This document shows, in pieces, positions 17,341-26,541 of a stretch of 64,000 nt of DNA (within the stretch, counting starts at the first letter, position 1; every line of letters begins with the position of its first letter). This stretch comes from Actinopolymorpha rutila (GTDB lineage Bacteria > Actinomycetota > Actinomycetes > Propionibacteriales > Actinopolymorphaceae): assembly GCF_013407855.1 (NCBI RefSeq), contig NZ_JACBZH010000001.1, positions 1,674,001-1,738,000 on the forward strand, read 5' to 3'. The notes under the pieces were generated by a model. The model was not told the DNA's origin. It made no database searches and saw only the letters and a program-made list of their open reading frames with translations. The position numbers were made by a program, and so were the translations under genes.

Positions 17341-18573
17341 ATGGGTAAGGAACCGCGGGTACTCGGGATCGTATTGGCGGGCGGCGAGGGAAAGCGCCTG
17401 ATGCCTTTGACAGCTGACCGCGCCAAACCCGCCGTGCCCTTCGGCGGCACCTACCGGCTCATCGACTTCGTACTCTCCAACCTCGTGAACGGTGGTATCC
17501 GCCGACTTTGCGTCCTGACGCAGTACAAGTCGCATTCGCTCGACCGGCACGTGTCGCTGACCTGGCGGATGTCGACCCTGCTCGGCAACTACGTCACGCC
17601 CGTTCCCGCACAGCAGCGCCTCGGGCCGCGGTGGTACCAGGGCAGCGCCGACGCGATCTTCCAGTCGCTGAACCTCATCTACGACGACCAGCCGGACTAC
17701 GTCGTCGTCTTCGGCGCCGACCACGTCTACCGGATGGACGTCGAGCAGATGGTCGAGGCGCACATCGCCGGTGACGCGGGCGTCACGGTGGCCGGTATCC
17801 GGATGCCGCGCGACCAGGCCTCGGCGTTCGGCGTGATCGAGACCCACCCCGACGGGCGGTCGATCCGGGCGTTCCTGGAGAAGCCCGCGAACCCGCCCGG
17901 CCTGCCGGACAACCCGGACGAGACGTTCGTGTCGATGGGCAACTACGTCTTCACCACCGACGTGTTGCTGGACGCGTTGCGAATGGACGCCGACGACGAG
18001 GGCTCGGTCCACGACATGGGCGGGAGCATCATCCCGATGCTCACCGACAAGGGCGAGGCGCAGGTCTACGACTTCGCCGACAACGACGTGCCGGGAACGA
18101 CCGACCGCGACCGCAGCTACTGGCGCGACGTCGGAACCCTCGACTCCTACCACGAGGCCCACATGGACCTCGTCTCGATCGAGCCGGTCTTCAACCTCTA
18201 CAACACGCAGTGGCCGATCTTCACGAGCTTCCCGCAGCTGCCCGGCGCCAAGCTGGTCGAGGGCGGGCAGGCGACGGAGTCGATTCTGTCGATGGGCTCG
18301 ATCATCGCGGGCGCACGGGTGGACCAGTCAGTCCTGTCGCCGGGTACCCGCATCCTGCGCGGTGCCGAGGTGAGCAGCGCGGTGATTCTCGACGGCACCG
18401 TCGTGGGTGAGGGAGCGGTGGTCCGGCGCGCCATCCTGGACAAGAACATCGTGGTGCCGGACGGAGCGCGGATCGGCGTCGACCCCGAACACGACCTGGC
18501 CCGCGGCTTCACCGTCACCGACAGCGGCATCACCGTGCTGGGCAAGGGCCGCCGGATCCTCGACAACCAGTGA
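17341..18573 (+). CDS. glgC: Glucose-1-phosphate adenylyltransferase
   Basis: 410 residues, the usual length. It forms ADP-glucose from glucose-1-phosphate and ATP, the substrate for GlgA. Signatures: [20 protein letters not shown] (nucleotide loop), [14 protein letters not shown] motif present as [43 protein letters not shown] and [18 protein letters not shown]. The C-terminal domain holds the left-handed beta-helix repeats ([34 protein letters not shown]). It is separated from glgA by the YjbR and GNAT genes and is transcribed away from it. It ends 17 bp before the convergent methyltransferase gene. Confidence 0.96.
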   Translation: MGKEPRVLGIVLAGGEGKRLMPLTADRAKPAVPFGGTYRLIDFVLSNLVNGGIRRLCVLTQYKSHSLDRHVSLTWRMSTLLGNYVTPVPAQQRLGPRWYQGSADAIFQSLNLIYDDQPDYVVVFGADHVYRMDVEQMVEAHIAGDAGVTVAGIRMPRDQASAFGVIETHPDGRSIRAFLEKPANPPGLPDNPDETFVSMGNYVFTTDVLLDALRMDADDEGSVHDMGGSIIPMLTDKGEAQVYDFADNDVPGTTDRDRSYWRDVGTLDSYHEAHMDLVSIEPVFNLYNTQWPIFTSFPQLPGAKLVEGGQATESILSMGSIIAGARVDQSVLSPGTRILRGAEVSSAVILDGTVVGEGAVVRRAILDKNIVVPDGARIGVDPEHDLARGFTVTDSGITVLGKGRRILDNQ

Positions 18574-18590
18574 GCGGGCCGCGAACCGGG

Positions 18591-19217
18591 TCAGGGGCGC
18601 TTGGTGGCGCAGAGGAGACCGTCGCCGACCGGCAGCAGCACCGGGACCACCCGCTCGTCGTCCAGGATCCGCTTGCCGAGCTCGCGGATCGTGACCGTCA
18701 CCGGGTCACGCTGCGCCGGGTCGGCCACCCGGTCGTGCCACAGCGTGTTGTCGATGGCCACGACGCCGCCCGGCCGCAGGAGGCGCAGCGCCTCCTCGTA
18801 GTACTCGGCGTACTCGTTCTTGTCCCCGTCGCAGAAGACGAGGTCGTACGCGCCGTCGGTGAGCCGGGGGAGCACGTCCAGGGCGCGGCCGGTGATCAGC
18901 CGGGTGCGCTGGGAGGCGATCCCGGCGTCCTGGAACGACTCCCGCGCCAGCCGCTGGTGCTCGGCCTCGACGTCGACGCTGGTGAGCGTGCCGTCGGGGC
19001 GCATGCCGCGCAGCATCCAGATGCCGGAGACCCCGCAGCCGGTGCCGATCTCGACGACGGTCCGGGCGCGGAGCACGGAGGTGAGGAACCGCAGGGCCGC
19101 CCCGCCACCTTGTCCGATGGGACTCGCCCCGACCTCGGCGGCGCGTGCCCGGGCCTTCGCGAGCACGTCGTCCTCGGCGACGAAACCCTCGGCGTAGGCC
19201 CAGGTGTCGGGCTTCAT
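18591..19217 (-). CDS. SAM-dependent O-methyltransferase (catechol OMT-like)
   Basis: 208 residues of the methyltransferase family 3 type. The SAM site is VVEIGTGCGVSGIWML; the metal-binding stretch is LVFCDGDKNEYAEYY; DNTLWHDRVADP supplies the second metal/catalytic part. In M. tuberculosis the equivalent gene (Rv1220c) also lies back-to-back with sigE. GGAGG occurs 14 nt before the ATG, rather far. A set of four 11-bp GTTCGG direct repeats lies 143-186 bp upstream of this start, in the interval shared with sigE. Substrate not known. Confidence 0.85.
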   Translation of the reverse strand: MKPDTWAYAEGFVAEDDVLAKARARAAEVGASPIGQGGGAALRFLTSVLRARTVVEIGTGCGVSGIWMLRGMRPDGTLTSVDVEAEHQRLARESFQDAGIASQRTRLITGRALDVLPRLTDGAYDLVFCDGDKNEYAEYYEEALRLLRPGGVVAIDNTLWHDRVADPAQRDPVTVTIRELGKRILDDERVVPVLLPVGDGLLCATKRP

Positions 19218-19686
19218 CGTGGAGATAACTGCCTCCTTGGTGGCACGGCGCGCACGTCCGGGCGGCGCGTCGTTCGCAGAGATCCGGTCCGGGTGGAAGC
19301 CTAGCCCCCTCCCGTCCGGAATCTGTCTCCAACGCCTGGTCAGGACGGTTTTGGTCGTCGTTCGGTCGTCGTTCGGTCGCGGTTCGGTCGCGGTTCGGCG
19401 CGCCGGGGCGCATTCGGGTGGCGGTTGGTGACGACGGCGTGACCTGACGGACACATCCGACCGGCACCCTGAGTCCTGGTAAGGGACAAACCCTGAGGTT
19501 CCCGAAGCTAAGAAGGGGCTAAGACCAGGGGTGGATCCGAGGCGTTTTGGCCGACCCGCAGGGACAATGGGAGGGCACCGCCGGACCAGCGGCGGAGTGT
19601 CGCCCGCAGCGTGCGGGCCGACGACGGATGGACGATACCGCGGCGGGAGTGCCCCGGCGCCGGTGGAAGTTGGGGGAGGTGGTCCG
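19218..19686. promoter_or_regulatory. Divergent control region of the methyltransferase gene and sigE
   Basis: 469 bp without a gene. At 19360-19403 lie four head-to-tail 11-bp units (GTTCGGTCGTC, GTTCGGTCGCG twice, GTTCGGCGCGC). A hairpin-like GGGACAAACCCTGAGGTTCCC is at 19483-19503. A ribosome binding site GGGGGAGG for sigE is at 19672-19679. No clear ECF-type (GGAAC...CGTT) promoter was found, so autoregulation by SigE is not visible here. Confidence 0.5.
19360..19403 (+). repeat. Four 11-bp GTTCGG direct repeats
   Basis: Units start at 19360, 19371, 19382 and 19393, exactly 11 bp apart; units 2 and 3 are identical. The helical phasing and the GTTC core resemble direct-repeat operators of OmpR/PhoB-type response regulators (Streptomyces PhoP uses 11-nt GTTCACC units). 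Not in a coding frame of either neighbour. Confidence 0.8.
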
Positions 19687-20382
19687 ATGGCCGACAATCT
19701 CGCGGGCACGGTGCCGGCAGAGACCTGGACGCCCCCGTCCTGGGACGAGATCGTCCGCACGCACTCCTCGCGGGTCTACCGGCTCGCGTACAGGCTGACG
19801 GGCAACCGGCACGACGCCGAGGACCTCACCCAGGAGGTCTTCGTCCGGGTCTTCCGGTCGCTGTCCACCTACACGCCCGGCACCTTCCAGGGCTGGCTCC
19901 ACCGCATCACCACCAACCTCTTCCTCGACCTGGCCCGCCGCCGGCAGCGGATCCGCTTCGACGCGCTGCCCGACGACGCGCCCGAGCGGCTGCCCGGCTC
20001 GGAGCCCAGCCCGGCCCAGGCCTACGACGACCGCCACCTCGACGCCGACATCCAGGCCGCGCTGGAGGCGCTTCCCCCGGAGTTCCGGGCCGCCGTCGTC
20101 CTGTGTGACATCGAGGGCCTGTCGTACGAAGAGATCGCGGCGACGCTCGGCGTCAAGCTGGGCACGGTCCGTAGCCGGATCCACCGCGGCCGCTCGCAGC
20201 TGCGGGAGGCACTGGCCCACCGGATGCCGCCGCGCCGGCCCGAGCCGGGTGCACCCGCCACCGCTGCCGCTGCTGCGGCCTTCACTGGCTCCGACGTCCC
20301 GGACGTCACTTCCGCCGCCGGGTCCGCCGGCACGGCCGACACCGCCGAAAGGACGGTCACCGCCGAAAGGACGTCCTGGTGA
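19687..20382 (+). CDS. sigE: ECF sigma factor SigE
   Basis: 231 residues. Region 2 is [20 protein letters not shown] through [20 protein letters not shown] (residues about 30-75). Region 4 is [20 protein letters not shown], then [20 protein letters not shown]. The ATG at 19687 has GGGGGAGG 7 nt upstream. A 45-residue Ala/Thr/Glu-rich tail follows region 4. The gene order sigE, rseA, RseB-like, htrA, tatB is the actinobacterial envelope-stress module. SigE responds to surface stress in mycobacteria and is held inactive by the zinc anti-sigma factor encoded next. The stop codon overlaps the GTG of rseA (GTGA). Confidence 0.92.
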   Translation: MADNLAGTVPAETWTPPSWDEIVRTHSSRVYRLAYRLTGNRHDAEDLTQEVFVRVFRSLSTYTPGTFQGWLHRITTNLFLDLARRRQRIRFDALPDDAPERLPGSEPSPAQAYDDRHLDADIQAALEALPPEFRAAVVLCDIEGLSYEEIAATLGVKLGTVRSRIHRGRSQLREALAHRMPPRRPEPGAPATAAAAAAFTGSDVPDVTSAAGSAGTADTAERTVTAERTSW

Positions 20383-21029
20383 CCCACGACCGCGCCGTCC
20401 TGTCCGCACTGGTCGACGGGGAGCTCGACCACGAAGCCCGCGACCGGGCTCTCGCACACCTCGCCCACTGCACCGAGTGCCGCGACGCGGTGGACGCCGA
20501 ACGCCGGGTCAAGTCACTGCTCTCCGGGATGTCCGCGCCCACAGCGTCGGCGTCCCTGGGGGACGGGCTGCTCGCGCTGGCCGAGCCGGCCGGTGCGTTC
20601 GGTGAGGACGCTTCCCGCCCGCTCCTCGGTCCCGGCGCGGGCGCGACCACGGGCGGCCTCGCTCGTACGCCGGTCCAGGCGGGCGTCCGGGTTCCGGTCC
20701 GAGTGGCGCGACCCGGCCCGTCCGCCGCACACCGTCCACCCGGCCAGCCCGGCACCCGCCGGCCACGTCGGGGCGGCCACCCGGCCGGGCGCGATCGGCG
20801 CCGGCTCACGGTCGGTGTGGCGGGGGCCGCGGCGATGGCGACGATGACGTTCGTGGTGGCGTTCGCCGCCGGTGGCCAGCCGAAGGGCCCGCCGGTGAGC
20901 GTGGTCCCGCCGGTGCAGCGGTACGCCGTCGACCACGCCGGCTCCGCGGCCGAGGTCCCGTTGTCCGATCCCGGTGCCGTGACCGCGTCCTTCGATCGGG
21001 GGCTCCTCGCGCCAACGGCCGGGCGGTGA
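20379..21029 (+). CDS. rseA: Zinc-type anti-sigma factor RseA
   Basis: 216 residues. The N-terminal ZAS domain is plain: His27-x3-Cys31-x2-Cys34 in [16 protein letters not shown]. It binds SigE and usually responds to redox or proteolysis. A Gly/Pro/Arg-rich linker follows, then one membrane helix at about residues 143-165 ([20 protein letters not shown]) and a short extracytoplasmic tail. M. tuberculosis RseA lacks such an obvious membrane helix as I recall, so this version looks more like a classic membrane-bound anti-sigma factor. GTG start overlapping the sigE TGA. Confidence 0.85.
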   Translation: MTHDRAVLSALVDGELDHEARDRALAHLAHCTECRDAVDAERRVKSLLSGMSAPTASASLGDGLLALAEPAGAFGEDASRPLLGPGAGATTGGLARTPVQAGVRVPVRVARPGPSAAHRPPGQPGTRRPRRGGHPAGRDRRRLTVGVAGAAAMATMTFVVAFAAGGQPKGPPVSVVPPVQRYAVDHAGSAAEVPLSDPGAVTASFDRGLLAPTAGR

Positions 21030-21033
21030 CGCC

Positions 21034-22200
21034 ATGTCGATCCGTCCTTCGCGGCCGGGGTCACTGACGTTCCAGCCGTCGGCCACCGCTCTACGCCTGC
21101 TGGTGGTGGCGGTCCTCGCCGGCGTACTCCTCGCGAGCGCTGTGCCGGCCGGGTCCGCCGCCGGTGGTGCCCGTGGGGCGCGGGTTCCGCGGGTGGTCCC
21201 GCCCGGATCGCCGAGCGCACCCGACGATCCGCAGGCGGTGCGCCTGTTGCACCGCGCGGTGACGGCCGACCACACGGTCGCCTATCGAGGAACGCAGTTC
21301 GTGGCCGTCTGGTCGTCGGCTGCCGACAGCTCAGAACTCGTCGACGTCGCCAACCTCCCCGGCCGTGGGACCACCTTCGCCGGGCACGGCGACACCTCCA
21401 CGGCCTTCGTGGACCGCTCGGCGGACGCGCGTTCGGACGGGTCGGTGGCCTCCGGTGACCATGTGGAGAGCCTCGGCCTGCTCACCGGCGGCTACCAGCT
21501 CCGGCTCGCGGCGCCCGGCCACTCCGCGGGGCGTACGACCGACGTGGTGGAGGCGGTCCGCGCCGACGGTGCTGTCGCGGCGCGGTTCTGGCTCGACCAG
21601 CGGACCGGCGTCCTGGTGCGCCGGGAGCTCTACGACCACGACGGCTCCCTGGTCCGGGCCAACGCGTTCGTCGACCTGGACTTCGGCGCGGCTCCCGCGG
21701 CCGGTGGATCGCGCGAGCAGCCCGCGCGGGCGACCTCGACGCCGGCCGCCGACGACGGACCGGTGGTGGCAGCGGCCGACTACCCCCGGCTGGCCGGGGA
21801 GGGCTGGAACTGCTGCGAACGCCGGCTGGGCTCCGGCCCCGCACTGCGAGACGTACGCCGGTCCGGCGACGGCGCGCGGCTGCACCTGTCCTACACCGAC
21901 GGCCTGGTGAGCACGTCGGTGTTCGAGCAGCGAGGCGACCTGGACGAGGCGGGTATGCGCGGTTTCACCAGGCGTACGACGGATGCCGGTGACGTGTACG
22001 TGAAGTACGGCCTGTCGTCGTACGCCGTCTGGGCCGGCAACGGCCTGGTTTACACCGCGGTGTGCGATACGCCGCAGGGGCTGGATGCGGTGGTTGCGGC
22101 ATTTCCCCGCGACCGGGTGACCACCACAGGACCTGGCCTGACGCAACGACTGGACCGAGGCGCCGCCAGGATGGTGTCCTGGTTGAATCCCTTCGACTGA
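21034..22200 (+). CDS. RseB/MucB-like sigma-factor regulatory protein, exported
   Basis: 388 residues. A signal peptide or anchor is present at residues about 18-42 (ALRLLVVAVLAGVLLASAVP). The region AVRLLHRAVTADHTVAYRGT starts a MucB/RseB N-terminal-type domain, and the C-terminal half has YTDGLVSTSVFEQRGDLDE and VYTAVCDTPQGLDAVVAAFP, as in the RseB C-terminal domain. In proteobacteria RseB protects the anti-sigma factor from cleavage; here the extracytoplasmic tail of RseA and this protein are natural partners. It begins 4 nt after rseA. A cysteine pair (NCCERR, around residue 258) is unusual. It is extra relative to the mycobacterial sigE-rseA-htrA order. Confidence 0.75.
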   Translation: MSIRPSRPGSLTFQPSATALRLLVVAVLAGVLLASAVPAGSAAGGARGARVPRVVPPGSPSAPDDPQAVRLLHRAVTADHTVAYRGTQFVAVWSSAADSSELVDVANLPGRGTTFAGHGDTSTAFVDRSADARSDGSVASGDHVESLGLLTGGYQLRLAAPGHSAGRTTDVVEAVRADGAVAARFWLDQRTGVLVRRELYDHDGSLVRANAFVDLDFGAAPAAGGSREQPARATSTPAADDGPVVAAADYPRLAGEGWNCCERRLGSGPALRDVRRSGDGARLHLSYTDGLVSTSVFEQRGDLDEAGMRGFTRRTTDAGDVYVKYGLSSYAVWAGNGLVYTAVCDTPQGLDAVVAAFPRDRVTTTGPGLTQRLDRGAARMVSWLNPFD

Positions 22201-22258
22201 CGAGGTGTGGGGCGCGCCGGGCGCCTCGCGGGGTTCGACGAGGGAGGGGTGGGCCGGG

Positions 22259-23818
22259 ATGACGGAGCGCAGCGAGGCGTACGAAGGCGGACGATCCGGC
22301 CCGGGAGCCCAGCCGCAGGCGCCCCGGTCCGAGCAGCCCCAGCGGTGGTCGGCGCACCTGTCCCAGCATGCCCAGCCGCCCTCCCCGCATTCCTCCCCCC
22401 AGTCCCAGCAGTCCTCGCAGCCGCCGCAGTCCTCGCAGCCGTCGCAGCAGCAGCCCCAGGCTCCCTCGCATTTCCCGCCCTCGCCGCAGTCCCGGGCCGC
22501 CGCGGCGCCGTGGTTCGCGCCGCCGCACCAGCAGCCGGGACCACCCGGCGTCCCGCCGCAGCGAACCACCCGGCTACCCGGCTACCCCACCGAGCGTCCC
22601 GACTTCGAACCCCCGCCGCCGTGGGCTCGCCCGGCTGCCCGTAACGGTGCGCACCGGGCGGAGCCGGCGTTCGCACCGTCTCCCGGTGACCCGGCGGGCC
22701 GCGACGGCGGTCGCGGACGGCTGCCGCGACGGAACGTCCTGATCGTGGTCGGCGTCGTCCTCGTCCTGCTCGCGGCGACGCTCGGCGCCACCGCGGGAGT
22801 GCTCGCCACGCTGCGCTGGGGGCCGGCGCTGATCACCAGCGACCCCCAGGCCCCGGACGACAACCTCGGCTCGAAGGGTTCGGCGTTCCCCAAGCCGGAG
22901 AGCGTCGCCAACGTGGCCAGGGCACTGCTGCCCAGCGTCGTGCAGATCTCGGTGACCGCCGCGCAGGGACGGGCCACCGGCTCCGGGTTCGTCCTCCGCG
23001 ACGACGGCTACATCCTGACCAACAACCACGTGGTGGCACCGGCCTCCGGCGGCAACGGCATCAAGGTCACGACGAACGACGGCCAGGAGGCGACCGCGAG
23101 CGTGGTGGGCCGCAGCCCGGCGTACGACCTCGCGGTGATCCGGGTCAAGGGCATCCGCAACCTCAGGCCGGTGGCGCTCGGTGACTCCGACAAGGTGCGC
23201 GTGGGCGAGCCGGTGGTCGCGCTGGGCTCCCCGCTCGGCCTGGCCGGCACGGTCACCAGCGGCATCGTCAGCGCACGCAACCGTCCGGTCACCGCCGGCG
23301 GAGGCCAGAGCGAGATGTCGTTCATCAACGCGTTGCAGACCGACGCGGCGATCAACCCCGGCAACTCCGGCGGGCCGCTGGTCAACCTGCGCGCGGAGGT
23401 GGTCGGCGTCAACTCCGCGATCGCGACGATCAGCCAGCGCAGCCCGTTCAGCGGCAACGAGGAGCAGGGCAGCATCGGGCTGGGTTTCTCCATCCCGATC
23501 GACCAGGCCCGCCGCACCGCCGACCAGATCATCAAGACCGGCCACGCGGTGTATCCGGTGGTCGGCGCGGTCGTGGACGTCAACTTCCAGGGCCCGGGCG
23601 CCCGCCTCGGCGAGATCCAGCCGGGCAGCTCGGCCGCCAGGGCCGGCCTGCAGAAGGGCGACGTGGTGAAGGTCATCAACGGTCACAAGGTCACCGGGGC
23701 CGACGATCTGATCGTCCAGATCCGCAGCCACGTGCCCGGTCAGCGGGTGGAGCTGGTCTACGACCGGGGTGCCGACGAACACAAGGTGATCGTCACTCTC
23801 GGTCAGGAGACCGGCTGA
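22259..23818 (+). CDS. htrA: HtrA/DegP-family membrane serine protease
   Basis: 519 residues. Start ATG 22259 has GGGAGGGG about 9 nt upstream. The first 155 residues are a cytoplasmic disordered tail very rich in Pro, Gln and Ser. A membrane helix follows at about 159-185. The trypsin-like domain contains His257 (NNHVVAP), Asp290 (YDLAVIRV) and Ser370 (GNSGGPLV), all in place. A PDZ domain occupies the last 100 residues (GSSAARAGLQKGDVVKVING). It acts at the outer face of the membrane in protein quality control, and in mycobacteria it affects the SigE response. Same orientation as sigE-rseA-rseB. Confidence 0.93.
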   Translation: MTERSEAYEGGRSGPGAQPQAPRSEQPQRWSAHLSQHAQPPSPHSSPQSQQSSQPPQSSQPSQQQPQAPSHFPPSPQSRAAAAPWFAPPHQQPGPPGVPPQRTTRLPGYPTERPDFEPPPPWARPAARNGAHRAEPAFAPSPGDPAGRDGGRGRLPRRNVLIVVGVVLVLLAATLGATAGVLATLRWGPALITSDPQAPDDNLGSKGSAFPKPESVANVARALLPSVVQISVTAAQGRATGSGFVLRDDGYILTNNHVVAPASGGNGIKVTTNDGQEATASVVGRSPAYDLAVIRVKGIRNLRPVALGDSDKVRVGEPVVALGSPLGLAGTVTSGIVSARNRPVTAGGGQSEMSFINALQTDAAINPGNSGGPLVNLRAEVVGVNSAIATISQRSPFSGNEEQGSIGLGFSIPIDQARRTADQIIKTGHAVYPVVGAVVDVNFQGPGARLGEIQPGSSAARAGLQKGDVVKVINGHKVTGADDLIVQIRSHVPGQRVELVYDRGADEHKVIVTLGQETG

Positions 23819-23946
23819 CCGTACGCCAGTCCGCACCCGGCTCCGATCGCCCGCTCCGGCCACCGGCGGGGAGGTGAGAATGGCCGGGCCTGGACCGGCC
23901 TGCCGGGCCCCGCGCGGAGATCAGCGAGGGAGGTTACTCTGGCTCC

Positions 23947-24525
23947 GTGTTCGACATCGGCGCTCCGGAGCTCATCGTCCTGGCGATCGCCGCGCTGTTC
24001 ATCTTCGGGCCCGACCGGCTGCCCGACATAGCGCGGCAGGCCGCGCGCGGCATCCGGCAGGTACGGGGCATGGCGAACAACGCCCGCCGGGAGCTGTCCC
24101 GCGAGCTGGGGCCGGAGTTCGAGGATCTCGACATCGCCGACCTCAACCCCCGCAACTTCGTCCGCAAGCACGTTCTGTCCGGCTTGGACGAGGACGACCT
24201 GCGCATCGACCGTGACCTCGACCTGCGCGACGACCTGCGGGTGGACATGGACTCCCGGAGCAGCCGCAACGGGACGAGCAACGGTGCCGCCGACGACCAC
24301 GACACCGACTCGACGAACGGTTACGACTCCGACCACGACTCCGACCGCGACTCGGACTCCGGCACTGACCCGGTGAACGGCTCCGTCCACGTCGACGACG
24401 CGGACGAAGCCGACGACCTGCGCAACGGATCCGGTCGGACCGACGCAGACCGGACCGAGGACGCGGACGGCGAGCCGGGCAGGCCGGCCGAACGCCGTCC
24501 GGTCTTCGACCTCGAGGCGACCTGA
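23947..24525 (+). CDS. tatB: Sec-independent protein translocase TatB
   Basis: 192 residues. It begins MFDIGAPELIVLAIAALFIFGPDRLPDIARQ split by the typical hinge: a single membrane helix (residues about 7-22), the conserved G-P-x-R/K-L-P motif and an amphipathic helix. Phe2-x-x-x-x-x-E8-L is the TatB signature. The C-terminal half is a highly acidic Asp/Ser/Asn-rich tail (DSDHDSDRDSDSGTD region). Start is GTG; GGGAGG lies 13 nt upstream, a long spacing. TatB with TatC receives twin-arginine precursors; the esterase at 31541 has a Tat-like signal. Convergent with mrp, 12 bp apart. Confidence 0.92.
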   Translation: MFDIGAPELIVLAIAALFIFGPDRLPDIARQAARGIRQVRGMANNARRELSRELGPEFEDLDIADLNPRNFVRKHVLSGLDEDDLRIDRDLDLRDDLRVDMDSRSSRNGTSNGAADDHDTDSTNGYDSDHDSDRDSDSGTDPVNGSVHVDDADEADDLRNGSGRTDADRTEDADGEPGRPAERRPVFDLEAT

Positions 24526-24537
24526 GCGCCGAGCGGG

Positions 24538-25692
24538 TCAGCGCGCGGTGGGGGTCAGCCCCAGCGACCGCCCCACCAGGCTCGGCCGGCGGTCGGCGAG
24601 CTGCTTCGCGAGCCCGCTGAGCACGTCCGACGCGGCCGCACCCGGGTCGTCGAGCACGACCGGGCGGCCGGTGTCGCCGCCGGTGCGCAACCGCGGGTCC
24701 AGCGGCACCTCCGCCAGCAGCGGCACGTCGTATCCGAACCGCTCGCTCAGGGTGGCCGCCACCCGCGTACCTCCGCCGGTGCCGAACACGTCGATCCGGT
24801 GGCTCGGTCCGCAGTGCGGGCACGGCAGCCAGGACATGTTCTCCACCACGCCGACGACCTTCTGGTTCAGCATGGAGGCGATCGTCCCGGCGCGTTCGGC
24901 CACCTCGGCGGCGGCCTCCTGCGGGGTGGTCACCACCACGACCTCGGCGTTGGCGAGCTGCTGGCCCACGGAGATGGCCATGTCACCGGTGCCCGGCGGC
25001 AGGTCGAGCAGCAGGACGTCCAGGTCGCCCCAGTAGACGTCGGACAGCATCTGGCCGAGAGCCCGGTCGAGCATCGGTCCGCGCCAGGCGACCACGTGCT
25101 GACGGCCGGGCTTGAGCATGCCGATGCTCATCACCTTCACGTCGTACGCCGGCACCGGCATGATCATCTCTTCGACCCGGGTGGGCCGCTGGTCGGCGAT
25201 GCCCACCATGGCGGGGACGGAGTGGCCGTACACGTCGGCGTCCAGCAGCCCGACCTTCAGGCCCTGGGCGGCCATGGAGACCGCGAGGTTGACCGTCACC
25301 GACGACTTGCCGACACCACCCTTGCCGGAGGCGATGGCGTAGATGCGGGTGAGGGAGTCGGCGCGGGCGAAGGGGTTCTCCTTCGCCGGTGCGGTGCCAC
25401 CTCCGCGCAGCCTGCCCTGCAGCTCCTGCCGCTGTTCGGCGCTCATCACGTCGAGGGTGACCGCGACGTCGCGCACGCCGGGCAGCGCGGACAGCGCCTT
25501 GGTGACGTCCCGGGTGAGCGTCTCGCGCATCGGGCAGCCCGCGACGGTCAGCAGGACGGTGACCTCCGCGGTGCCGTCGGGGCGTACCTGCACCGAGCGG
25601 ACCATGCCGAGTTCGGTGATCGGCCGGCGGATCTCGGGGTCGAGGACGCCGCCGAGGGCAGCGTGGAGTTGTTCCTGGTTAGGCACCGTCAT
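24538..25692 (-). CDS. mrp: Mrp/ApbC-type Fe-S cluster carrier ATPase
   Basis: 384 residues. An N-terminal MIP18/DUF59 domain (residues 1-85, LGGVLDPEIRRPITELGMV) is followed by the P-loop ATPase with deviant Walker A GKGGVGKSS at 123-131, switch DADVYGHSVP and LLLDLPPGTGD. The cluster-binding CxxC is in MSWLPCPHC. Such proteins deliver Fe-S clusters; possible clients here are the two 4Fe-4S nucleases at 34717 and 56429. It lies 9 nt after the DUF1003 gene. TAGCAT ends 6 nt before its ATG, so an internal leaderless promoter is possible. Confidence 0.92.
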   Translation of the reverse strand: MTVPNQEQLHAALGGVLDPEIRRPITELGMVRSVQVRPDGTAEVTVLLTVAGCPMRETLTRDVTKALSALPGVRDVAVTLDVMSAEQRQELQGRLRGGGTAPAKENPFARADSLTRIYAIASGKGGVGKSSVTVNLAVSMAAQGLKVGLLDADVYGHSVPAMVGIADQRPTRVEEMIMPVPAYDVKVMSIGMLKPGRQHVVAWRGPMLDRALGQMLSDVYWGDLDVLLLDLPPGTGDMAISVGQQLANAEVVVVTTPQEAAAEVAERAGTIASMLNQKVVGVVENMSWLPCPHCGPSHRIDVFGTGGGTRVAATLSERFGYDVPLLAEVPLDPRLRTGGDTGRPVVLDDPGAAASDVLSGLAKQLADRRPSLVGRSLGLTPTAR

Positions 25693-25701
25693 ACCTCGAT
25701 G

Positions 25702-26541
25702 CTACGGGCTGCCGTCCCGGCCGCCCCGACCCCGGGAGCGTGACGTACGCGACGTCTGCCCGCCCGCCGGCCCCGGCCGGGTGGCGGTGTCGGCACGCAC
25801 GTGGTCGCCGTCGCCGTCGTTCTGGAGCTCCTCCAGGTCCGTGAGCAGCGAGCGCAGTTCCGAGCGCAGGAAGTCGCGGGTGGCCACCTCACCGACCGCG
25901 AGCCGCAGCGAGGCGACCTCGCGGGCGAGGAACTCGATGTCGGCGCGGGTGCGGACGTTCATGTCGCGGTCCTGGTCGTACTGCACGCGGTCGCGAGCCT
26001 CCTGGCGGTTCTGGGCCAGCAGGATGAGCGGTGCGGCGTACGACGCCTGGGTGGAGAAGAACAGGTTGAGCAGAATGAACGGGTACGGGTCCCACTGGAG
26101 GCCGAAGATCGCGACGAGGTTCAGCGTCACCCAGATGATCACGAAAACCGTCATGTACGCGATGAACCGGGCGGTCCCCATGAACCTCGCGAATGTCTCG
26201 GCGAACCGCCCGAACAGCTCCGGGTCGTAGTGGGGACGGAACGCCCGGGTGGGAGACCGGGGCGTGTCCAGCCGCCGGCGGTCCCGCCGTGCACCGCCCG
26301 ACTCCCGGAAGCGGCGTTCGGCCTCGGTGCGCAGCTCCTCGTTGCGCTGCTCGGTCTCGCGCTGACGGTCGGACTCCCGCAGGCGTTCGCTCTCCTTGCG
26401 GCGCTCGTCGTCGCGGCGGCGTTCGCTGGCCCGCCGGCGTTCGAGCGCCCGGCGGCGTTCCAGTGCCCGCCGGCGCTCGGTGTCCCGAGCGTGTTCGGGC
26501 TCGCGGGGCTCGCGTGGCTCGCGTGGCTCCTCACCCGCCAC
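25702..26541 (-). CDS. DUF1003 membrane protein with long charged coiled-coil N-terminus
   Basis: 279 residues. The first 90 are almost entirely Glu/Arg (RRRALERRRALERRRASERR type repeats) and should form a long charged helix. The DUF1003 core follows (residues about 100-215) with two membrane helices (FIAYMTVFVIIWVTLNLVAI and YPFILLNLFFSTQASYAAPL) and the marker LLAQNRQEARDRVQ. The GTG start lies inside the end of the MgtE-N gene (11-bp overlap). DUF1003 next to an MgtE N-terminal/CBS gene and mrp recurs in actinobacteria (Rv1231c-Rv1232c). Function unknown. Confidence 0.85.
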   Translation of the reverse strand: MAGEEPREPREPREPEHARDTERRRALERRRALERRRASERRRDDERRKESERLRESDRQRETEQRNEELRTEAERRFRESGGARRDRRRLDTPRSPTRAFRPHYDPELFGRFAETFARFMGTARFIAYMTVFVIIWVTLNLVAIFGLQWDPYPFILLNLFFSTQASYAAPLILLAQNRQEARDRVQYDQDRDMNVRTRADIEFLAREVASLRLAVGEVATRDFLRSELRSLLTDLEELQNDGDGDHVRADTATRPGPAGGQTSRTSRSRGRGGRDGSP

